This document shows positions 58,986-64,000 of a stretch of DNA of 64,000 bases, in pieces. Made by a program: the position numbers and the translations under genes. Below the pieces are notes generated by a model that saw only the letters and a program-made list of their open reading frames with translations, made no database searches and was not told the origin of the DNA. Source of the DNA: Taibaiella koreensis (GTDB taxonomy: Bacteria; Bacteroidota; Bacteroidia; Chitinophagales; Chitinophagaceae); assembly GCF_003545715.1 (NCBI RefSeq), contig NZ_QVNU01000001.1, forward strand, positions 1-64,000. The letters run 5' to 3'. The first letter of the stretch is position 1, and every line of letters starts with the position of its first letter.

Positions 58986-60176
58986 TTATAAAGCAGCTTT
59001 TACCGCTTGTACCAGCTTTTCTGCTCTTTCAGTTACTTCCTCATCAGTCCAGGAAAGATTGATGGGGGTGCAGATGCAGCGGCTGATCAACGCATCGGAG
59101 ACGGGGAACTCCCGTGTAGCATATCCCGCCATGGCCGCTTCCAATTGCGGGTGGAAACGGTTGAGTGTTTTGCCCTCCTTGAAATGATCCCACTTGCGGA
59201 TATAATGCCAGTTGTTGTCGAAATAGTAAAAGTTGACGATACCCGCGGCTTTCAGGTTGGCCGAAGCCTGTTGCGCCTGTGCTGCTTCGGGCAGGAAAAA
59301 GCCCAGGAACGTAGCGCTGTCGCCATCCGGGTCGGGCAGGCGACGGAAAGTGATTCCGGGCAATGTTGCCAGGGCATCTTTCAGTATCTTCTTTGTTTTG
59401 CGCTGGATCGCGAGAAACTGGTCGAGCTTGCGCAGCTGCGCCAGGCCTACTGCGGCATGCAGCTCGGAAATACGGAAATTGTACCCGAAGTGCGGATGCA
59501 GGTCGGCGCCGCGGTCTACGCCCAGGTGATCGTGGCCATGATCGCTGTAGGCATCCGATTTGGTGTATACCTCTTTGCTATGGGTTACAATGCCGCCACC
59601 TTCGGCGCAGGTAATGGTTTTTACAAAATCGAAGGAGAAAGTGCCCGCATGGCCGATTGTACCCAGCGCCTTTCCTTTGTAGCTGCCGCCGAAAGACTGG
59701 CAGGCATCTTCCAGCAGGATAAGGTTATGCTTGTCGCAGATCGCTTTCAGCGCATCCAGGTCGGCCATGGCGCCGCACATGTGCACAGGCATCACGGCTT
59801 TCGTCCTTGGAGTGATGGCCGCTTCCACAGCTGCCGGATCCAGGGTGAGCGTATCGTCGATATCGACCAGCACGGGTATCGCACCCACAGAAAATACAGA
59901 TTCAAAGCTGGCGACGAAAGTGAAAGTAGGCATGATGATTTCATCGCCGGCGCCCAGGCCCAGCGCAGCCATCACAGTAGTGAGCGCTGTGGTGCCCGAA
60001 GAGGTCAGCTGAGCATAAGGTACCTGCAGCTTATCGCAAAGCGCTTGTTCCAGCTCTTTGGCCTTCCATTTGCCTTTGCGCTGCGCATCAAATCCGTAGC
60101 GCATCAAAATTCCTGTTTCCAGGACCTCGTTCACCTCTTTTCTTTCTTCTTCACCGAAAAATTCGAAACCGGGCAT
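58986..60176 (-). CDS. DegT/DnrJ/EryC1/StrS-family PLP aminotransferase
   Basis: 396 residues. Conserved blocks: LTSSGTTALTTVMAALGLGAGDEIIMPTFTF, LLEDACQSFGGSYKGKALG (PLP-binding Asp), and the PLP Lys in SFDFVKTITCAEGGG with the typical hexagonal pattern; later GYNFRISELHAAVGLAQLRKLD. Enzymes of this family aminate keto-sugars for O-antigen, capsule or antibiotic synthesis. Its start is separated from a -7 box by about 25 bases. No dehydratase is adjacent; the nearest candidate maker of a keto sugar is at 30079. Confidence 0.92.
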   Translation of the reverse strand: MPGFEFFGEEERKEVNEVLETGILMRYGFDAQRKGKWKAKELEQALCDKLQVPYAQLTSSGTTALTTVMAALGLGAGDEIIMPTFTFVASFESVFSVGAIPVLVDIDDTLTLDPAAVEAAITPRTKAVMPVHMCGAMADLDALKAICDKHNLILLEDACQSFGGSYKGKALGTIGHAGTFSFDFVKTITCAEGGGIVTHSKEVYTKSDAYSDHGHDHLGVDRGADLHPHFGYNFRISELHAAVGLAQLRKLDQFLAIQRKTKKILKDALATLPGITFRRLPDPDGDSATFLGFFLPEAAQAQQASANLKAAGIVNFYYFDNNWHYIRKWDHFKEGKTLNRFHPQLEAAMAGYATREFPVSDALISRCICTPINLSWTDEEVTERAEKLVQAVKAAL

Positions 60177-60205
60177 ACTTGTTAATTGTTTTATTTTTGT
60201 GTTCG

Positions 60206-60213
60206 CAAAAGTA
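60206..60213 (-). promoter_or_regulatory. -7 element TACTTTTG of the DegT gene
   Basis: It matches TAnnTTTG on minus; start of transcription near 60201, leader about 25 bases. Confidence 0.6.
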
Positions 60214-60270
60214 CGGCAAATATGATTGCCGCTTGATGATCCTGATCACCAGGTAAACCCTTAACGACAT

Positions 60271-60951
60271 ATGCCCGGGAAATATTTGCTGGCACTGGTT
60301 TTAATTTTCTCTTCGGTAGTGTATAATCTCCCGGTAGCAGGACAACACAAGTGGAACCGGCGACGGGATATACCAGAGCCACCGCCCGTGTCGACAGACA
60401 GGAAAGACTACGAGTGTGTGTGCAGGCCTGTACCCTTGGCGAAGCGGCTGAAAAAATACCCATTCCATAAAGCCAGCCGTGTGGTACTCGTTTCTTTTCT
60501 TACACCGGGAACGCCGCTATTCCCCGTCGATTCGCTGGACTTGCGCGACTACGGCTATGACTATGTGCATGTACCGGCCGGGGAAAATGAAACCAGGAAG
60601 GGCGTCATTGAAGAATCCGTCGTGCTTAACGAAGGGCAGATCGACAGCCTTGCCGCTATTCTTTATGGCTATGGCTATCGTAAGCGCGATTTAATGCCAC
60701 CCCGGACCATGACCGGCTGTTATGCCCCACACAATGCGATCCTGTTTTATAATGACCAGGATGAATGCTTTGCTTTTATCGAACTTTGCTTTAGCTGCGA
60801 AGGGATGCGGCAAAGCGATGACGAGGTAGATGCTGGTAATTTTTGCACTGGCAAATACCAAATGCTCCGTTCATTTTTTAAACGACATCAAATCCGGATC
60901 GGCACAATACAAATACCCCTGGTCAAGCTTTGCTGTGACTCACTTAAATAA
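60271..60951 (+). CDS. Secreted protein of unknown function
   Basis: 226 residues. The signal peptide is MPGKYLLALVLIFSSVVYNLPVAG. The mature part is soluble and Cys-rich (YECVCRP, GCYAPHNAIL, DECFAFIELCFSCEG, CTGKY, LCCDS), implying disulfides or metal binding. The segment ILFYNDQDECFAFIELCFSCEG resembles the lipoprotein at 11942, which has FECGDYNF after a similar strand, but I cannot call homology. It lies 5 bases before the large unknown gene. Confidence 0.7.
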   Translation: MPGKYLLALVLIFSSVVYNLPVAGQHKWNRRRDIPEPPPVSTDRKDYECVCRPVPLAKRLKKYPFHKASRVVLVSFLTPGTPLFPVDSLDLRDYGYDYVHVPAGENETRKGVIEESVVLNEGQIDSLAAILYGYGYRKRDLMPPRTMTGCYAPHNAILFYNDQDECFAFIELCFSCEGMRQSDDEVDAGNFCTGKYQMLRSFFKRHQIRIGTIQIPLVKLCCDSLK

Positions 60952-60956
60952 ACCTT

Positions 60957-63443
60957 ATGAAACGACTACTCCTTTCGGCATTTGCTCTTGTTGCAGGCCT
61001 TAGCGCATTATTGTTTGAGCAGATTGTTACAGCTTGTGGTGGCGGCGAAGACCCTTATGACTATTATACCACCTTCTTTCACAACAATCTTGCCGGCAGC
61101 CCGGCCTATATGCCCTTTTACTTCGTGACGGGCTACCAGTACTACGACGACTGGAACTACGACGCCTCGCCCGACCTGAACGAGGATGAGAACCTGAAGG
61201 AATGGGTCGGCTTCGGGCAGGACAAGTTCAAGCTTAAGGATGCGCATGATTTTATCTACAGGTACAGCTACAACCAGCTCAGCAACCTTTATTACCATAT
61301 CGAAAAGGGCAATGCCCTGCAGCTACCCGATTCGGTACAGCGCAACGGGATGACGCAATGGTTCCTGGCCGGTAAGGATCTCGAGGCGCTGGGCTACCTG
61401 ATGTTTGCCAAGAAATGCGAAACAAACGCTGCCCGGAGCTCCGACTGGGATGCGGCGCCCAGGAACACAGCTGCTATGAACAGCAATATCAAAGGCGGTC
61501 TGCAACTATGGAAAGTAGCTAAAAAGGAATTCTTTCAATGGCGCTACGCTTACCAGGTGCTGCGTATGGCTTTTTACAGCGGCGATTATACCCGTACTGC
61601 CAGCTTGTACCAGGAGCTTGTAGGAGATAAGACGGCGCCGAATATTATGTATTATCGTTGCCTGAGTCTTAAAGCCGGGGCAGCTTATAAAACCGGTGAC
61701 TACAATACGGCCGCCTATCTCTATTCCCGTGCCTTCGAAGGCACCGACGATAATAAACAGGGCAACTACGTAAGCTACGACTGGTGCTTCAGACCACATG
61801 GCGAAAATGAAAAAGGCCCAGGCGCCGACCGGAGCCGTGTGCTCGCGCTGTGCAAAAACAACAGTGAGAAAGCGGTAATCGCAATAATGGATGCCCTGCA
61901 CCAATACGAAGATGGATTACCCCTGATGCAGGAAGCCTATCAGCTCGACCCGAAAGTAAAAGGATTGGACGTGGTGATGACGCGTGAGATCAATAAGCTT
62001 GAGATCTACTTGCTCGACCCCAAATTAAGAAGCCAGAGCGGCTTCAATAATAGCTATTATACGTACAGCAATTATTACTACAATACCCCTGCCTACGAAA
62101 GCGAACGTTCGGCGCGGGAAGCAGAAGTATTTAAAGGATATGAGCGCCAGCTCCGGGAACTGGTACGCTTTGGCGACCGGGTCTATACCGAGAATAAAGT
62201 GGCAGACAGGGCCTTCTGGCCTTTGTCGGTAGCTTACCTCTATTTCATTCAGCAAGACTGGAAAAGCTGCGAAGATTGGATTGGTAAAGCAAGCGCCCTT
62301 AACCCATCGGGCCGTATGAAGAATATGCTGGAAGTGGAGAAATTGCTATTGACCATCAATAAAAACAACAAGCTCGATGCGGCCACTGAAGCCAAAATAT
62401 TACCCTCTTTACAATGGCTGGAACAAATGTCGCGCAAAGATTTCCGGTTCTGGACCAGCTACCGCAACCTCATGACCACGGTGTTGCCCAATGTCTATAT
62501 GCGGCAGCAGGACACCATCAAGGCCTTGCTCTGTATCGCTAAAGGTACTACCGGTCCCGATGGCAAGGGTGGCTATTACAGCGGTTGGATAGATCAGGAA
62601 CGTAGCAGCCAGCCGGTATACGTCGATCCCGGTTCATCGGCCGAACTGGAACAGGTGACCACGGCCAGGGTGATTGCGCTGAAGCAATGGATCAAAACGG
62701 CGCAAAAAACAGCCTACGAAAGCTTTCTGGTGAAAAATCCGCCATATGAGCAAGGTGCGCTGGAGCTATATCTTGGCACCCGCTACCTGCGCCAGCTCGA
62801 TTTTGCCCAGGCTGCCGATATGATGAAGAATGTGCCGGCCGCTGCGATGAAGTCTTTCCGTTTTCCCGATCCCTTCGCCGAACGCTGGATCGACACTCAG
62901 GAACCTGCAGATACCACTACCGTTTCCGATAAATACCAGTTTGCAAAAGACATGCAGCAATTGAAGGAACAAACGGAAAAAGGGAATGCCGATGCCAAGC
63001 AGCTGTACCGCTATGCCAACGGTCTGTATAGCATGACCTATTACGGACTGAGCTGGAGGGCCAGCATGTATTACCGCAGCGGCTCCGACGGGCTGGCTTA
63101 TTATGCCGATACGACCCGGGCGCACCTGTTGCCCGAATATCGCAACTACTACACGGCCGAAAAAGCGACCCTTTATTACCAGCAGGCATTTGACCGTTCG
63201 AACGACCCTGAGCTGAAGGCAAAATGCCTCTTTATGCTGTCGAAATGCTGGCAGAAAAATGTAACAATAGCCAACAAGAATATCTGGGATCCGGCGGCCA
63301 ACGACGACTATTATCTGTATACGCTCAAAAGCCCTTATTTTAGTCAACTCACACAGAATTATGCCCAAACGAATGCATTTAAATCTTTGCACGAAGAATG
63401 CAGTTATTTAAGGCTTTATGTACGACAGGCACATAAAAAATAA
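60957..63443 (+). CDS. Large unknown lipoprotein-like protein with TPR-type repeats
   Basis: 828 residues. An N-terminal signal sequence with a possible lipobox (VTAC, residues 24-27) is followed at once by GGGEDPYDYYTTFFHNNL. The rest is rich in Tyr, Trp and Lys and in helical pairs such as AYQVLRMAFYSGDYTRTASLYQEL, RCLSLKAGAAYKTGDYNTAAYLYSRAF and LYFIQQDWKSCEDWIGKASAL, a TPR-like pattern. No known catalytic motif. It is expected in the envelope, probably as a scaffold. Co-directional with the upstream secreted gene, 5 bases away, so one operon. Confidence 0.7.
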   Translation: MKRLLLSAFALVAGLSALLFEQIVTACGGGEDPYDYYTTFFHNNLAGSPAYMPFYFVTGYQYYDDWNYDASPDLNEDENLKEWVGFGQDKFKLKDAHDFIYRYSYNQLSNLYYHIEKGNALQLPDSVQRNGMTQWFLAGKDLEALGYLMFAKKCETNAARSSDWDAAPRNTAAMNSNIKGGLQLWKVAKKEFFQWRYAYQVLRMAFYSGDYTRTASLYQELVGDKTAPNIMYYRCLSLKAGAAYKTGDYNTAAYLYSRAFEGTDDNKQGNYVSYDWCFRPHGENEKGPGADRSRVLALCKNNSEKAVIAIMDALHQYEDGLPLMQEAYQLDPKVKGLDVVMTREINKLEIYLLDPKLRSQSGFNNSYYTYSNYYYNTPAYESERSAREAEVFKGYERQLRELVRFGDRVYTENKVADRAFWPLSVAYLYFIQQDWKSCEDWIGKASALNPSGRMKNMLEVEKLLLTINKNNKLDAATEAKILPSLQWLEQMSRKDFRFWTSYRNLMTTVLPNVYMRQQDTIKALLCIAKGTTGPDGKGGYYSGWIDQERSSQPVYVDPGSSAELEQVTTARVIALKQWIKTAQKTAYESFLVKNPPYEQGALELYLGTRYLRQLDFAQAADMMKNVPAAAMKSFRFPDPFAERWIDTQEPADTTTVSDKYQFAKDMQQLKEQTEKGNADAKQLYRYANGLYSMTYYGLSWRASMYYRSGSDGLAYYADTTRAHLLPEYRNYYTAEKATLYYQQAFDRSNDPELKAKCLFMLSKCWQKNVTIANKNIWDPAANDDYYLYTLKSPYFSQLTQNYAQTNAFKSLHEECSYLRLYVRQAHKK

Positions 63444-63540
63444 GTTAAGCTAAATTAAAATAATTCTTAAACCAAACCAATAATCGCCTCTTTAACAAAA
63501 GTTTGCACCACCATTTTATGGTTTTGGCGTTTATGTATTG

Positions 63541-63548
63541 TATGTTTG
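63541..63548 (+). promoter_or_regulatory. -7 element TATGTTTG before the HU gene
   Basis: It matches TAnnTTTG. Transcription would start near 63553, giving a leader of about 94 bases to the ATG. No -33 TTG at normal spacing. Confidence 0.45.
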
Positions 63549-63646
63549 GTGTATCGGAAAATCAGGACTTATTTCCCGGTGTATCAAAAGATAATGTTTG
63601 AATGACACCACACTAAATAACGAATCAAAAAAACACTTTTAAGTTT

Positions 63647-63958
63647 ATGAGAAAGGCAGACATGGTTGCCCGTATCGCCGATAAAACCGGCATTCCAAAA
63701 GTTGATGTTCTGGTCACCCTGGAAACCTTTTTTAAAGAAGTGAAGACTTCACTTACAGATGGAGAGGCGGTATATGTTAGAGGATTCGGAAGCTTTATTG
63801 TGAAGAAGAGAGCGGCTAAAATAGGCCGTAATATCAAAAAGAATGTTGCCGTAGAAATTCCCGAGCATTTTATTCCTGCCTTCAAACCGGCAAAGGAATT
63901 TATGCAGACCGTAAAAGAGCATGCAACAGGCATTACCGAATCTTCTGACGAAGATTAA
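63647..63958 (+). CDS. HU/IHF-family DNA-binding protein
   Basis: 103 residues. The HU fold is clear: ADMVARIADKTGIPKVDVLVTLETFFKEVKTSLTDGEAVYVRGFGSF, then the basic arm VKKRAAKIGRNIKKN and PEHFIPAFKPAKEF. It binds and bends DNA as a dimer. The arm tip has NIKKNVAVEIP instead of the usual NPQTGE sequence, suggesting different binding; the acidic tail ITESSDED is an added feature. Confidence 0.92.
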   Translation: MRKADMVARIADKTGIPKVDVLVTLETFFKEVKTSLTDGEAVYVRGFGSFIVKKRAAKIGRNIKKNVAVEIPEHFIPAFKPAKEFMQTVKEHATGITESSDED

Positions 63959-64000
63959 GGACAACCGTAAATTATAGCTACATTTATTTTTAGTGCCAGG

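Noticed and set aside
59007-60185. 392-codon open frame on plus opposite the DegT aminotransferase gene
   Set aside because: The aminotransferase is clear on minus; the plus frame is a shadow.

Overview
The window looks like chromosomal DNA of a Bacteroidota bacterium, most likely a member of the Chitinophagales/Chitinophagaceae. Four lines of evidence point this way. (1) Promoter-like motifs are of the Bacteroidota type (TAnnTTTG, some with an upstream TTG about 19-20 bases away), and there are almost no Shine-Dalgarno sites. (2) Four secreted proteins end in type IX secretion sorting domains: two of type B (SPNGDG...KGD-TLIR) and two of type A (YPNP...). (3) Lineage-typical pairings are present, such as DUF4271-hemD and ileS-dksA. 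(4) The IleS is of the eukaryote-like kind (GIHH/KMSKS). No phage, insertion sequence, CRISPR array or rRNA operon is seen. Most of the window is ordinary core genome with small lineage-specific genes between.

Layout. 0-7 kb: tRNA-Asn, a glycosyltransferase fused to a decayed sugar-phosphate transferase, a PhaB-like reductase, a polyprenyl diphosphate synthase, and a strongly codon-biased OmpA-type porin. 7-18 kb: tRNA-Leu, a large T9SS adhesin-like protein, holB, a lipoprotein, a membrane patatin, and an operon of a sigma-54 response regulator without a DNA-binding domain, a UMF1 transporter and a YdcF-like protein. 18-30 kb: malate dehydrogenase, a second type B T9SS protein, a C-terminal processing protease, an NMN/NR kinase-like ATPase, a GNAT, a secreted nuclease-like protein, a large GAF-containing protein and a small Cys-rich secreted protein. 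30-42 kb: a capsule-type 4,6-dehydratase, LMW phosphatase-hisS, ileS with a foreign-looking AT-rich internal block, a histone H1-like/DksA fusion, a BtrH-like pair, and an orphan SecD-P1-head-like secreted protein. 42-54 kb: alaS, DUF4271-hemD, an NlpC/P60 peptidase, an acyltransferase, an MsbA-like ABC exporter, a T9SS-exported sugar dehydrogenase and cardiolipin synthase. 54-64 kb: clpX, pnuC, HIT, greA, a 2-hydroxyacid dehydrogenase, rsmA, a DegT aminotransferase, two unknown envelope proteins and an HU protein.

The gene set covers translation (three aminoacyl-tRNA synthetases, rsmA, two tRNAs), transcription and replication accessories (greA, DksA-like, holB, HU), envelope and polysaccharide building (glycosyltransferase, dehydratase, aminotransferase, ABC exporter, cardiolipin synthase), NAD salvage (pnuC and an NadR-like kinase, 32 kb apart) and T9SS cargo. 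The observations most worth following are: the roughly 480-bp, 35% GC block inside ileS; the H1-like tail on a DksA-like protein that has lost its zinc ligands; a terminator-like hairpin at the very 5' end of the greA leader; a recurring exact spacing that predicts leaderless mRNAs; and a pair of REP-like palindromes next to cardiolipin synthase.

All functional calls come from reading motifs by eye; no database search was run. Residue positions are approximate.
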